Part shown: piece after piece, positions 16,309 through 25,401 of the stretch | Position numbering within the stretch: position 1 is the first letter of the stretch | How the letters are laid out: every line of letters starts with the position of its first letter | NCBI RefSeq assembly: GCF_031454135.1 | Contig: NZ_JAVDQF010000001.1 | Span: forward strand, 1,302,001 to 1,366,000 | Direction of reading: 5' to 3' | DNA: 64,000 nt | Source of the DNA: Arthrobacter russicus | GTDB lineage: Bacteria; Actinomycetota; Actinomycetes; Actinomycetales; Micrococcaceae | Notes under the pieces: generated by a model | What the model was told of the DNA's origin: nothing | Seen by the model: the letters and a program-made list of their open reading frames with translations, nothing else | Database searches by the model: none | Made by a program: the position numbers and the translations under genes

Positions 16309-19300
16309 CTAAGTCTCCGGCGCGAAAATCGCGCTGAGCACCTGCTGCGCCCATTCCAGGATCTGCGCATCCACCAGATCCCGGCCGCCGATCCGGGCGG
16401 TTTTGGGTTTGGGCACCAGGATCTGGCTGAGCGCCGGTTTGACCAGGGATCCCGGATACATCCGTTGCAGCCGCAGTTGCCGGGACTCCGGCAACTCCGC
16501 GGGCGCGAATTTGACGAAGTTGCCCTGCACCGCCACATCGGTCAGGCCGAGCTCCCGGGCGGCCACCCGGAACCGGGCCACCGCGACCAAGTTCTGCACG
16601 GCGGCAGGCGGTTCGCCGTAACGGTCCACCAACTCTTCGAGCACTTCGTCGATCGCCTCCGGGCTGGCCGCGGCCGCGAGCTTCCGGTAGGCCTCCAGAC
16701 GGAGCCGCTCGCCAGGCACATAATCATGCGGCAAATGCGCATTCACCGGCAGCTCGATCTTCATTTCGGCCGCCTTCTCCTCGGCTTCGCCGCGGAAATT
16801 CGCCACCGCCTCGCCCACCAGTCGGATGTACAGGTCGAAGCCGACTCCGGCGATGTGCCCGGATTGTTCGCCGCCGAGCAGGTTCCCCGCGCCGCGGATT
16901 TCCAGGTCTTTCAGAGCCAGCTGCATCCCGGCGCCGAGTTCGTTGTGCGCGGCCACTGCCTTGAGCCGCTCCAGCGCCACTTCGCCCAACGGTTTCTCCG
17001 CGGGGTACAGGAAGTAGGCGTAGGCGCGTTCCCGGCCACGGCCGACCCGGCCGCGCAACTGGTGCAGCTGGGACAGACCGTATTTGTCCGCGCCGTCCAC
17101 GATCAAGGTGTTCGCATTCGAAATGTCCAGCCCGGTCTCGATGATCGTGGTGCAGACCAGGACGTCGAAACGCTTCTCCCAGAAGTCCACGATGATCTGC
17201 TCCAACCTGGATTCGCTCATCTGGCCGTGCGCCACCGCGATCCGGGCCTCCGGAACCAGCTGCTGCACGTGCGCGGCGATCCGTTCGATCGACGAGACCC
17301 GGTTGTGCACGAAGAACACCTGGCCCTCGCGCATCAGCTCGCGGCGGATCGCCGCCGACGCCTGCTTGTCGGTGTACGGGCCCACGTAGGTCAGCACCGG
17401 ATGCCGTTCCTCGGGCGGCGTCGCCAGGGTCGACGTCTCCCGGATCCCGGTCAGCGACATTTCCAAGGTCCGCGGAATCGGCGTGGCGCTCATCGCCAGC
17501 ACGTCGACATTGGTGCGCATCTTCTTGAGCTGTTCTTTGTGTTCCACGCCGAATCGCTGCTCTTCGTCGACGATCACCAAGCCCAGGTCTTTGAAGGCGA
17601 ACTCCTTGGACAGCAGCCGGTGCGTGCCGATCACCACGTCGACCGAGCCGTTCGCCACGCCCTCCGCGGTCTCTTTGGCTTCCTTCCCGCTCTGGAACCG
17701 GGACAGCGGTTTGACCCGCACCGGGAACCCGGAAAAACGTTCGCTGAAGGTCTCGTAGTGCTGCTGCGCGAGCAAGGTGGTCGGTACCAGCACGGCGACC
17801 TGTTTCCCGTCTTGCACGGCTTTGAAGGCGGCGCGCACCGCGATTTCGGTCTTCCCGTAACCGACATCGCCGGAGACCAGGCGGTCCATCGGGATTTCGC
17901 GCTCCATGTCGGCTTTGACCTCGTTGATCGTGGTCAGCTGGTCCGGGGTTTCCACATACGGGAAGGCTTCCTCGAGCTCGCGTTGCCACGGCGTGTCCGC
18001 GCTGAAGGAGAATCCGCGCGAGGCCATCCGGGCCGAATACAGCCGGATCAGTTCACCGGCGATCTCCTTGACCGCTTTGCGCGCTTTGTTCTTGGTGGAG
18101 GCCCAATCGGAACCGCCCATCTTGGACAAGGCCGGTGCATCGCCGCCCACATAGGCGGTGATCTGGTCGAGCTGATCCGTGGGCACGAAGAGCCGGTCCC
18201 CGGGTGCACCGCGTTTCGCCGGTGCGTATTCGAGCACCAGGTATTCCCGGCTGCCATCGGTCCCGATCACCTTGCGCTGGATCAGTTCGATGAACCGGCC
18301 GATGCCGTGCTGCTCGTGCACCACGAAATCGCCGGCCCGCAGCTGCAACGGGTCCACCGCATTCCGGCGCTTGGACGGCATCTTCCGCATGTCTTTGGTC
18401 CCGGCTGCGGAGGACCTGCCGAGCAGATCCGCTTCGGTCAGCAGTCCGAGCTTGAGCCCGTCCAGGACGAACCCGTGCCCGACGGCGGCCGTGGTCACCT
18501 CGATGATCCCGGCTTGCGGCTCCGCATCGAGGGAGTCGATCCGGGCGGCCGGGATATCCGCGTCGTGGAACAGCTCGGCCAAGCGCTGCGCCGGTCCCGG
18601 ACCGTCAGTGGCCACCACTACCCGCCATTGGCCCTGGCCATCGGCGCCGCGCACCCGGGAGCCGATGAACTCCAGCATCTCCGCGACATTGCCCTGGTAG
18701 CCCCGGGGCGCCCGGGCGGGGATGCTGAGCACGTCGAGTTCCGGTGCCGTTTCGTCGTCCAGGCCCAGTGCGGAGACCGCCCACCAGCTGACCCCGGCGC
18801 GCAGCGCCGCGCTGCGGGTTTCGCCCAATGAGGCGAAGCTGGCCGAGGCCAGGCTCGCCGAGACGTCCAGCGGCGCCGCACCGCCGTCGGACGCGGTCGA
18901 CCATGCGGCCTCCAGGAACTCTTCGTTGGTCGCCTCCAAATCGTGGGCCCGGCCCCGCACCCGTTCCGGCTCGAGCACGACGGCGATCGAGCCCGGCGGG
19001 AATTCCGCGACCACCGGCACCATCGAATCCACCAGCACCGGGGTCAGCGATTCCATGCCCTCCACCGCGATGCCGCCGGCGATCTTCTCCAGCATCGCCG
19101 CGGCAGCCGGAAACGAATCCTTGAGCTTGGCGGCTTTCGACTGCACCTCCGGGGTGATCAGCAGTTCCCGGCACGGCGGCGCGTGCAACTCCTTCGGGTG
19201 TTCGATGGTTCCGCTGATGCTGGTCAAGGTGCGCTGGTCGGCCACCGAGAACCAACGCATCGACTCGACTTCGTCGCCGAAGAATTCGATCCGGACCGGG

Positions 19301-19926
19301 TGCGCGTCGGTGGGCGGGAAAACGTCGATGATGCCGCCGCGGACTGCGAACTCACCGCGGTGGGTCACCATGTCCACCCGAGCGTAAGCGGCATCCGCCA
19401 ACCGGCGGACCACCTCGTCGAACCGGATCAGCTGGCCCACGGCCAATTCCACCGGGGCCAAATCGGCCAGACCCGCCACGATCGGCTGCACCACCGCCCG
19501 GACCGGCGCCACCACGACGCGCAGCGCGCCCGGACCGGACTGCACGCCGTGTTTCAGCCGCCGCAGCACCGAAAGCCTGCGGCCCACGGTATCCGATCGC
19601 GGGGAGAGCCGTTCATGCGGCAAGGTCTCCCAACTGGGGAAGTCGGCGACCGCGTCATCGGGCAGGTAGGCGCGCAAGGCGGCCACCAGATCTTCGCTTT
19701 CCCGGCTGGTCGCGGTGACTGCGAGCACGACGCCGGGGCCGCCGTCCAGCGCCGGCGCCTGGGCCAGCCCTTCGGCGATTTCAGCCAGCAGCGGAGCACG
19801 GAGCCCGTTGGGGGCCCCGATTTGCAAGTCTTCGCTGCGCTGGGCGTGCGCTTGGGCAGCCTGGGCGCGGACCCGGACAATGCTCGGCTCTTGGCTGATT
19901 GCCGCTCGCAAACCGTTCAGACCCAT
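16309..19926 (-). CDS. mfd: Transcription-repair coupling factor Mfd
   Basis: 1205 residues. Mfd displaces RNA polymerase stalled at DNA damage and recruits UvrA. The N-terminal third is UvrB-like (FPSWETLPHERLSP, GGIIDVFPP). An RNA-polymerase-interacting domain follows around residues 510-580 (GDFVVHEQHGIGRF). Then comes the RecG-like motor with Walker A GDVGYGKTEIAVRAAF, the DEEQ box VDEEQRFGVEHKE and the TRG-type GRVGRGRERAYAYFLY, and last the C-terminal TRCF domain. ATG 19926 has GGAGG six bases upstream. It is divergent from the DUF2505 gene and shares a ~130-base promoter region with it. Confidence 0.97.
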   Translation of the reverse strand: MGLNGLRAAISQEPSIVRVRAQAAQAHAQRSEDLQIGAPNGLRAPLLAEIAEGLAQAPALDGGPGVVLAVTATSRESEDLVAALRAYLPDDAVADFPSWETLPHERLSPRSDTVGRRLSVLRRLKHGVQSGPGALRVVVAPVRAVVQPIVAGLADLAPVELAVGQLIRFDEVVRRLADAAYARVDMVTHRGEFAVRGGIIDVFPPTDAHPVRIEFFGDEVESMRWFSVADQRTLTSISGTIEHPKELHAPPCRELLITPEVQSKAAKLKDSFPAAAAMLEKIAGGIAVEGMESLTPVLVDSMVPVVAEFPPGSIAVVLEPERVRGRAHDLEATNEEFLEAAWSTASDGGAAPLDVSASLASASFASLGETRSAALRAGVSWWAVSALGLDDETAPELDVLSIPARAPRGYQGNVAEMLEFIGSRVRGADGQGQWRVVVATDGPGPAQRLAELFHDADIPAARIDSLDAEPQAGIIEVTTAAVGHGFVLDGLKLGLLTEADLLGRSSAAGTKDMRKMPSKRRNAVDPLQLRAGDFVVHEQHGIGRFIELIQRKVIGTDGSREYLVLEYAPAKRGAPGDRLFVPTDQLDQITAYVGGDAPALSKMGGSDWASTKNKARKAVKEIAGELIRLYSARMASRGFSFSADTPWQRELEEAFPYVETPDQLTTINEVKADMEREIPMDRLVSGDVGYGKTEIAVRAAFKAVQDGKQVAVLVPTTLLAQQHYETFSERFSGFPVRVKPLSRFQSGKEAKETAEGVANGSVDVVIGTHRLLSKEFAFKDLGLVIVDEEQRFGVEHKEQLKKMRTNVDVLAMSATPIPRTLEMSLTGIRETSTLATPPEERHPVLTYVGPYTDKQASAAIRRELMREGQVFFVHNRVSSIERIAAHVQQLVPEARIAVAHGQMSESRLEQIIVDFWEKRFDVLVCTTIIETGLDISNANTLIVDGADKYGLSQLHQLRGRVGRGRERAYAYFLYPAEKPLGEVALERLKAVAAHNELGAGMQLALKDLEIRGAGNLLGGEQSGHIAGVGFDLYIRLVGEAVANFRGEAEEKAAEMKIELPVNAHLPHDYVPGERLRLEAYRKLAAAASPEAIDEVLEELVDRYGEPPAAVQNLVAVARFRVAARELGLTDVAVQGNFVKFAPAELPESRQLRLQRMYPGSLVKPALSQILVPKPKTARIGGRDLVDAQILEWAQQVLSAIFAPET

Positions 19927-20055
19927 CGAACCCTCCAAAGACAGCACAAATGCCCGAAGTTCCAAGAACTCCGGGGGTGATGATTCCCATCCTATCCCCC
20001 GTCGGCGGTGCGGCACGTAAGATGGTTCGGAAGAAGATCCCTATCGAGGAGAACC

Positions 20056-20550
20056 ATGGCTCTGACCTCCACTGCTTCCCTGCCCGCTCCCGTCGACCGC
20101 GTCGTCGCGCTGTTCTGCAGCGAAGATTTCGTCCGTCAGGTCAGCGAAGCGGCCGGCGGGACCCTGGTCTCCTACCAGCTCACCGGAGAACTGTCCGGTG
20201 CGTTCGAGACCCAGGCCGCCCGCTCGGTGCCCAGCGACCGGCTGCCGGATTTCGCCCGGAAGTTCGTCGGCGCCACGCTCACCATGAATCAGCAGGAAAG
20301 CTGGTCCGCCCCGGCAGCCGACGGCTCCCGCACGGTCTCCATCACCGCCCGGATTTCCGGGGCTCCGGTGGAGGCTAGCATCGTGCAGACGCTGACTGCG
20401 GACGGTGCGCAGACCACGATCGAAATGCAAGGCACGGTCAGTTCCAACATCCCGTTCTTCGGCGAGAAGATCGCCAGCGCAGCGGAACCGGCCATCGGCA
20501 AAGCGCTGAACCTGCAGGTCAGCGAAGCCCGGAAGGTGCTGGACGCATGA
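20056..20550 (+). CDS. DUF2505 family protein
   Basis: 164 residues. This matches the actinobacterial DUF2505 family as I know it: a START/SRPBCC-like small domain beginning with a conserved strand-helix (LPAPVDRVVALFCSEDFVRQ), a middle hydrophobic groove region and a C-terminal long helix (FFGEKIASAAEPAIGKALNLQVSEARKV). The function is unknown; such folds often bind lipids. ATG 20056 has GAGGAG six bases upstream, and TAAGAT near 20020 is a candidate -10. Its stop overlaps the next start by four bases (ATGA). Confidence 0.85.
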   Translation: MALTSTASLPAPVDRVVALFCSEDFVRQVSEAAGGTLVSYQLTGELSGAFETQAARSVPSDRLPDFARKFVGATLTMNQQESWSAPAADGSRTVSITARISGAPVEASIVQTLTADGAQTTIEMQGTVSSNIPFFGEKIASAAEPAIGKALNLQVSEARKVLDA

Positions 20551-20768
20551 GCCTGCCCACCGCACTGAGCTGGGTGCTGATTCTGGCCGGCCTCTGGTCG
20601 CTCATCGTCTGGCCGCCGTTCCTGCGCCGGGTGCTGAAAGACCCCCGGGCCCGGGATGAGTCCGGCAAACCGACGAAGTTCCTCACGGTGCACATCATGC
20701 TGGTGAGCATTTCGATGATCCTCGGCATCGCCACCTTGGTGATCGGCATTCGCAGCCTGTTCGGCTGA
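20547..20768 (+). CDS. SCO4848-type small membrane protein
   Basis: 73 residues with two membrane segments (about 6-24 and 48-70) joined by a basic loop (FLRRVLKDPRARDESGKPTKF). It corresponds to the family known from Streptomyces as SCO4848, of unknown function and often found beside DUF2505 genes. The ATGA overlap with the preceding gene implies translational coupling and a shared job or regulation. The motif WPPFLRRVLKDPRA is the most distinctive part. Confidence 0.8.
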   Translation: MSLPTALSWVLILAGLWSLIVWPPFLRRVLKDPRARDESGKPTKFLTVHIMLVSISMILGIATLVIGIRSLFG

Positions 20769-20924
20769 ACCGGCCCAGCCAGCCGGGCGCGGAACCGGCG
20801 CGGCGCACGGACCGGTGGAAACCGGGTAAAATGGATTCCGGTGTGCCGGGAAGTCTGGTCGGCATGGCTGCGATGGCAGCCATTGTTCTGATCGCTTCTG
20901 CCGTGTCTTCTGTGAGGGTCTTCC

Positions 20925-22235
20925 ATGATCGCATCCCGTTCTGTCCGCCGCATCTTCCGACGGGGCTCCTACCGGGAGCATCTGCGTGTCACGGAAATCC
21001 TGCGCAAGGAAACCGTCGGCGGCGCTTTGCTGCTTGTCGCGACGATGGTTGCATTGATCTGGGCGAACTCTCCCGCCGCTGAAGGCTATTTCGCGCTCCG
21101 GGATGCAAAAGTCGGCTTCGACCTCTTCGGCCTGAACCTGACCTTGAGTTTGGGCAAATGGGCCTCGGACGGGCTGCTCGCGATCTTCTTCTTCGTCGCC
21201 GGCTTGGAACTCAAACGCGAATTCGTTGCCGGCGATCTGCGCCGTTTCGATCGTGCCGTCGTGCCGATCGCCGCGGCGATCGGCGGGGTGGCGGTTCCGG
21301 CGCTGATCTACGTGATCGTCAACTTCAACGGCGGCGCCGAAGTACTCAACGGCTGGGCGATCCCGACCGCCACCGACATCGCCTTCGCCCTGGCCGTGCT
21401 CGCGGTGCTCAGCACACACCTGCCCGCAGCGCTGCGCACCTTCCTGCTGACCTTGGCCGTGGTCGACGATCTGATTGCGATCACGATCATCGCGGTCTTC
21501 TACCCGCACAACCTCCAACCGCAATACCTGGCGATGGCATTGATCCCGCTGGCTCTGTTCACCTGGTTGGTGCAGAAGCGGATCCGCAGCTGGTACTTGC
21601 TGGTGCCGCTGGCGATCATCACCTGGGTGCTGGTGCACGAATCAGGAGTGCACGCCACGGTGGCCGGGGTGCTGCTGGCCTTCGCGGTTCCGGTGCTGCG
21701 CAAGGACCGGACGCCGGAAAACGGCCCTGGCCTGGCCGAGCATTTTGAACACCAGATCCGCCCGGTTTCAGCCGGCATAGCAGTGCCGATCTTCGCCTTC
21801 TTCTCCGCCGGCGTCGCGATTGGCGGCTGGGCCGGTTTCACCGCTTCGCTGACCGACTCGGTCTCGATCGGCATCGTCACGGCGCTGATTCTGGGCAAGG
21901 CGATCGGCATCTTCGGAGCAACCTTCCTGGTGACAAAATTCACCAGAGCCTCGCTGGACGACGGCCTGTCCTGGATCGACGTGCTCGGGCTGGCGATCCT
22001 GGCCGGCATCGGCTTCACGGTTTCGCTGTTGATCAGCGAGCTCGCCTTCGGTGCGGATTCGCCGCACAATGACCACGCCAAGGTGGCGATCCTGACCGGT
22101 TCGCTGTTGGCCGCACTGATTGCCACGGTGATCCTCCGGCTGCGCAACAAGCACTACCGGAAGCTCGAAGAGCTGGAGTCGGTCGACGCCGACGGCGACG
22201 GGATCCCGGACGTGTTCAACGAAAAGGACGACTGA
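20925..22235 (+). CDS. nhaA: Na+/H+ antiporter NhaA
   Basis: 436 residues, about 12 membrane segments. It exchanges internal Na+ or Li+ for external protons. The family is clear from [33 protein letters not shown] and the paired transport aspartates in [12 protein letters not shown], then [12 protein letters not shown] near the end. The C terminus is unusual: after a charged segment it ends [16 protein letters not shown], which has the spacing of a calcium-binding DxDxDG loop. ATG 20925 has GAGGG six bases upstream; TAAAAT near 20828 may be the -10, giving a leader of about 85 bases. It is convergent with the signal-peptidase operon. Confidence 0.95.
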   Translation: MIASRSVRRIFRRGSYREHLRVTEILRKETVGGALLLVATMVALIWANSPAAEGYFALRDAKVGFDLFGLNLTLSLGKWASDGLLAIFFFVAGLELKREFVAGDLRRFDRAVVPIAAAIGGVAVPALIYVIVNFNGGAEVLNGWAIPTATDIAFALAVLAVLSTHLPAALRTFLLTLAVVDDLIAITIIAVFYPHNLQPQYLAMALIPLALFTWLVQKRIRSWYLLVPLAIITWVLVHESGVHATVAGVLLAFAVPVLRKDRTPENGPGLAEHFEHQIRPVSAGIAVPIFAFFSAGVAIGGWAGFTASLTDSVSIGIVTALILGKAIGIFGATFLVTKFTRASLDDGLSWIDVLGLAILAGIGFTVSLLISELAFGADSPHNDHAKVAILTGSLLAALIATVILRLRNKHYRKLEELESVDADGDGIPDVFNEKDD

Positions 22236-22260
22236 GTCCGGTTGCCCGAGCCGACGGCGT

Positions 22261-23361
22261 TCAGTTGGCGTTGCAGCCGACGTGCGCGGCGAGGCCGAGC
22301 AGAATCCCCGGATAGTTGAGGATCGTCCGATTGCCCACGGTCGCGACCGGCGAGGACCAGAGGATGTTGGATCCGGCCGAGTTGACCAGTCCACCGCCGG
22401 AGACCAGCACTGAGAAGATGTTGATCCGGAAGGTGGTCGGTCCGCTCAACAGGCCGAGCAACGCGCCGGCCGGGGTGAACGTGTAAGTGGTGATCCCGGC
22501 GGCGGTGCCCGCATAGCCCATCACGGTATCCGTCGTCCCATCGGCCTTCAACCGGACGATCTGCAGCGCATAGCTGCCCTCCGGCGGGAGGAACGGCGCC
22601 GGGTTCCAAGTGATCGTGGCATTCGGGAAGGCCTCGCTGCAACCGATGCCTCCGGTGATGTCCAGAAGCCTGGCGCTGCGCAACGTGCCGCCAGTGGCCA
22701 CGCTGGAATCGGTGAATGCGGCCAAAGTGGCCTGGCCGGAGCCGCTGAAGCAGAATGCCGCCAGCGGAACCAGCAGGAGCACCAGCGCCCCGGTGGTTGC
22801 CGTCGGCGTTTTCCGCACCGGCCGGAACGCGATGAAAATCAGCCCGCCGGCGATCAGTCCGCCGGCGAAGATCGCCCACGGAGTCTGCAGGAAAGCCACC
22901 GGATAGCCGAGTCCGTTGACCGCGAAGAACACCCGGTCCACCTTTTCGGCTGAATACGGCTGCGGGTCCGGCAACGCATTCGCATCGCCTTTGAGGACCA
23001 ACTGCCCGGTGGCGCCGGGCGGCGCGGAAACCACCTCGACCACCCGGTGCGTGATCCGCTGCCCGCCGGAGTTGAAGACGCTGACCACGTCGCCGGACCG
23101 GACCTCGGCCACCGGCACGGGACGGGTCAGCGCCAGAGCACCGGTGTCGATCGCGGGAGCCATCGAGCCGGAACGGAAGATCACCGGTGTGATGCCGAAC
23201 AGCATCGCCGCCGCAGCCGCAAGCAGGCACAGCAGACCGGCCGCTGCCCCGGCGGTGAGCAGGACCTCCCGGAGCCTCCGGCCCGCAGCCATCCCGGCCC
23301 GGCGCGGCCTGGCCCCGGCCGTGCTGCGGCGGCCCTGGAGGATCGTGGAATCCGGATGCAT
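22261..23361 (-). CDS. SipW/ER-type signal peptidase fused to an alternate-signal exported domain
   Basis: 366 residues. Residues ~30-180 are an S26 signal peptidase of the SipW/ER type: a membrane anchor at 33-58, catalytic Ser66 in RSGSMAP, His105 in QRITHRVV in place of the bacterial lysine, and Asp126/Asp132 in KGDANALPDP, then a second membrane segment at 162-179. After basic RPVRK there is a third hydrophobic stretch (191-205) followed by ATLAAFTDSSVATGGTL, which lines up with the AAW-x-D signal-peptide signature of the three exported proteins in this operon. The remaining ~140 residues look like an exported beta-rich cargo (GPTTFRINIF, NATITWNPAPF). The protein therefore appears to be peptidase plus substrate. 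ATG 23361 lies 14 bases after the preceding gene. Confidence 0.82.
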   Translation of the reverse strand: MHPDSTILQGRRSTAGARPRRAGMAAGRRLREVLLTAGAAAGLLCLLAAAAAMLFGITPVIFRSGSMAPAIDTGALALTRPVPVAEVRSGDVVSVFNSGGQRITHRVVEVVSAPPGATGQLVLKGDANALPDPQPYSAEKVDRVFFAVNGLGYPVAFLQTPWAIFAGGLIAGGLIFIAFRPVRKTPTATTGALVLLLVPLAAFCFSGSGQATLAAFTDSSVATGGTLRSARLLDITGGIGCSEAFPNATITWNPAPFLPPEGSYALQIVRLKADGTTDTVMGYAGTAAGITTYTFTPAGALLGLLSGPTTFRINIFSVLVSGGGLVNSAGSNILWSSPVATVGNRTILNYPGILLGLAAHVGCNAN

Positions 23362-23375
23362 TGCAGGCGTTCCGG

Positions 23376-23975
23376 TCAATTCTGCACTGCGCTGAAGTTG
23401 AAGACGATCACACCGGTCTGGTTCTGCAGCGTGCTCGGCGCTGCGGCGTCCAGCCAGCCACGGACGCAGAGTTGCTCCGTACCGGCGGCGGCCAGCGAAC
23501 GGACCGCAGTCGCGGCTCCGCCGATCTTCCCGCTGTAGATCTGCCCGGCGGTCGTGGTGGCGGTGCAGGTCGGACTGACGTAGATTCCGATGTTCAGCCC
23601 GGCCGGGTCTTCGACCAGGGTCCCGGTCCCGGTCACCGCGATCTGGTAACCGAAGTTGAGCGTGCCGTTGTTCCGGACCAGCAGCGGTTTGAATACCCCG
23701 ACGCCGCCGGGAGCGATTCCGGTGCCGTTGAAATCGCTGAACGAGTAAGCGGTGTTCGTGCCCACGGCGCCATCGCTGCTGGCTGATCCCTGGCGCAGCG
23801 AGAGATCCACGGATCCCGCCACGAAAGTCCCGGATGTCACCGCGCTGGTGTCCTGCCAGGCGGCCAATGTCCCGACCACGCCCAGACCCAGCACCATGCC
23901 CAAAGCGAGCAGTGCCCGCACCCTGGCGGACAGACCGCGGTACCAGGGTGTTGTCGGCGAGACGTGCTTGCTCAT
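23376..23975 (-). CDS. Exported protein with SipW-type alternate signal peptide (199 residues)
   Basis: Arg-rich N terminus, hydrophobic core LLALGMVLGLGVVGTLAAW and then WQDTSAVTSGTFVAGSVDL, matching the signal-peptide class cleaved by SipW-like peptidases (TasA/camelysin type). The mature part (~155 residues) is Gly/Thr/Ser-rich with predicted beta strands and two cysteines (SPTCTATTTAG, GTEQLCVRGWLD) that could form a disulphide. The start overlaps the LPxTG gene (ATGA) and the fusion peptidase follows after 14 bases, so it is likely a substrate of one of the two peptidases. It may be a matrix or fibre subunit; the role is inferred. Confidence 0.8.
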   Translation of the reverse strand: MSKHVSPTTPWYRGLSARVRALLALGMVLGLGVVGTLAAWQDTSAVTSGTFVAGSVDLSLRQGSASSDGAVGTNTAYSFSDFNGTGIAPGGVGVFKPLLVRNNGTLNFGYQIAVTGTGTLVEDPAGLNIGIYVSPTCTATTTAGQIYSGKIGGAATAVRSLAAAGTEQLCVRGWLDAAAPSTLQNQTGVIVFNFSAVQN

Positions 23976-24772
23976 TCGGTCCTCTCAAGGGGTTGGTTCC
24001 GTCGGCCCAGAAGCTGCATCCCGCTGCCTGCAGCAACCAGGATCGCGGCCAGTACCAGGATCGGCAGGCCGACCGCGGGCAAGCCGGTGGTCGGCAGTTG
24101 CGGCCCTTCCGCGCCCGGCAGGCCGCGGGAATCGACGCCGCCGGCCGCGGCGTTCGACCCAGCTGCCGCGTTCGCGCTCGCGTCCGATGCAGCTGCCGCG
24201 TTCGCGCTCGCGTTAGATGCAGCTGCCGCGTTCGCATTCGCGTTCGCGTTGGCATCGGCATTCGCGTTGGCCTCGGCGTTCGCGTTGGGGTCGGCAGCGC
24301 TCTGCCGCAAACTCAGCTCGAACCCGGCCGGGAAACTCTGCAGCTCGGCCTGGTTCCCGGCACCGGCAGTCAGTGCGATCTTCAAGGTGAAATGATTGCT
24401 CTGCCCTGCCGGAAGCGGGAACAGAACCGTACCGGCGCTGCCCAGCAAACGGTCGCCGTCGGCGGTCGAAGCGCGCAACTGCACCGTGCCGTCGGCGATC
24501 AAGCCCTGCCAACTCGGCGCAGTCACCTTGGCACTGAGTTCTGCCGCGGACTGCCCGCCGTTGCGGACCCAGAGCTCGGCGCTATGGCTCTCCCCGGGGA
24601 CCAGCTTTTGGCTCAGATCGAAAACCGACGCCGGAAGATTCTGCCCCCAGTGGACCCCGTCGGCGCTCAACTCGAGTTCCCCGGCGGCCTGTGCCGCCGG
24701 GACGAATCCGCCGATCAAGCTGCCGAACACGAGGGAAAGCACGGCCAACGGCCGCAATACCCGGCGGATCAT
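23972..24772 (-). CDS. LPxTG-anchored surface protein with Asn/Ala-rich stalk
   Basis: 266 residues. A classical signal peptide (residues 1-32, ending PAAQA-AG) differs from the alternate signals of its neighbours. A ~125-residue beta-rich domain (ELELSADGVHWGQNL, SAELWVRNGG) follows, then a ~50-residue low-complexity stalk of Asn-Ala and Ser-Asn-Ala units, the sortase motif LPTTG at 226-230, a hydrophobic helix and a basic tail GRRNQ. It should be joined to the cell wall by a sortase, none of which is in this window. ATG 24772 overlaps the upstream peptidase stop and the end overlaps the next start, so it lies firmly inside the operon. It may anchor the SipW-type proteins to the wall. Confidence 0.82.
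   Translation of the reverse strand: MIRRVLRPLAVLSLVFGSLIGGFVPAAQAAGELELSADGVHWGQNLPASVFDLSQKLVPGESHSAELWVRNGGQSAAELSAKVTAPSWQGLIADGTVQLRASTADGDRLLGSAGTVLFPLPAGQSNHFTLKIALTAGAGNQAELQSFPAGFELSLRQSAADPNANAEANANADANANANANAAAASNASANAAAASDASANAAAGSNAAAGGVDSRGLPGAEGPQLPTTGLPAVGLPILVLAAILVAAGSGMQLLGRRNQPLERTE
24160..24249. repeat. 30-base tandem repeat encoding the Asn/Ala stalk
   Basis: About three copies of a 30-base unit (24160-24189, 24190-24219 and a diverging third, 24220-24249) sharing CAGCTGCCGCGTTCGC. Each codes for a ten-residue Ala/Ser/Asn unit. The adjoining 24250-24295 continues as shorter Asn-Ala dipeptide repeats. Copy number could vary by slippage, changing stalk length. Confidence 0.75.
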
Positions 24773-25401
24773 CGCAGCACCTCGTGCCGTCGGCGCCAGT
24801 CGCGCCAAGCACCGAACAGCATTGCCGCCGCATAGCCCAATAACGCAGTGACCGCCAGGACCAGGAGCACCATGTGCAATTGCCCGTTGATCACCATGTT
24901 CAGGTAGCCCAGCAACGGCACGGTGTACCAGAGCACCCCGCGCAATTGCACCGGCCGCACCGGCTCGGCGTCCGGAGCATTGTTGGCATCGCCCTGGGTG
25001 ACGAACCGCTGGCTCCCGTCAGTGCCGATCGAAAGCCCGACGACCCGGTGGGTCACCACCTCGGATTGCCCGGAAACCAGTTGGTAAGTCACTACCGAAC
25101 CGATCGCCACTTGATCCGCGGCAACCGGCTTGACCACCACCAGGTCGCCGGGCTGGATGCCCGGCGACATCGAACCGGTGAGCACGGTGTAACTCTCCGC
25201 CCCGGCCACCCGGGGCACCACGATGAGCACCGCGAGCACGGCCAGGACCAGGAACAAGAACAGCCAGGAAGCAATCTGGCCGATCCACCAGAATATCCCG
25301 GCCCCGGCGGTCCGCCGATGCCGGCCGGTACCCGGTCCCGCAGCGCCAGCCGGCTCCGGCCGGCCCCGCAGCGCCCGGCGACGCAGTTCGACCGCGGTCA
25401 T
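24769..25401 (-). CDS. SipW/ER-type signal peptidase I
   Basis: 210 residues. A basic N-terminal tail is followed by a membrane anchor (about 44-66), catalytic Ser77 in VLTGSMSPGI, His118 in SEVVTHRVVG replacing the usual bacterial lysine, the GDANNAPD box (Asp138, Asp144) and a C-terminal membrane helix (about 178-198). The Ser-His arrangement is that of SipW, archaeal and eukaryotic signal peptidases. It should cleave the alternate signal peptides of the flanking genes. It overlaps both neighbours by four bases (ATGA), showing coupled translation. Confidence 0.9.
   Translation of the reverse strand: MTAVELRRRALRGRPEPAGAAGPGTGRHRRTAGAGIFWWIGQIASWLFLFLVLAVLAVLIVVPRVAGAESYTVLTGSMSPGIQPGDLVVVKPVAADQVAIGSVVTYQLVSGQSEVVTHRVVGLSIGTDGSQRFVTQGDANNAPDAEPVRPVQLRGVLWYTVPLLGYLNMVINGQLHMVLLVLAVTALLGYAAAMLFGAWRDWRRRHEVLR

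Noticed and set aside
16465-18831. A 788-codon open frame antisense to mfd
   Set aside because: Same GC-driven shadow effect; the mfd frame carries all helicase motifs and the opposite frame shows none.
24160-24249. Tandem repeats as a CRISPR array
   Set aside because: Units are directly adjacent with no unique spacers and encode a regular Ala/Ser/Asn stalk in frame.
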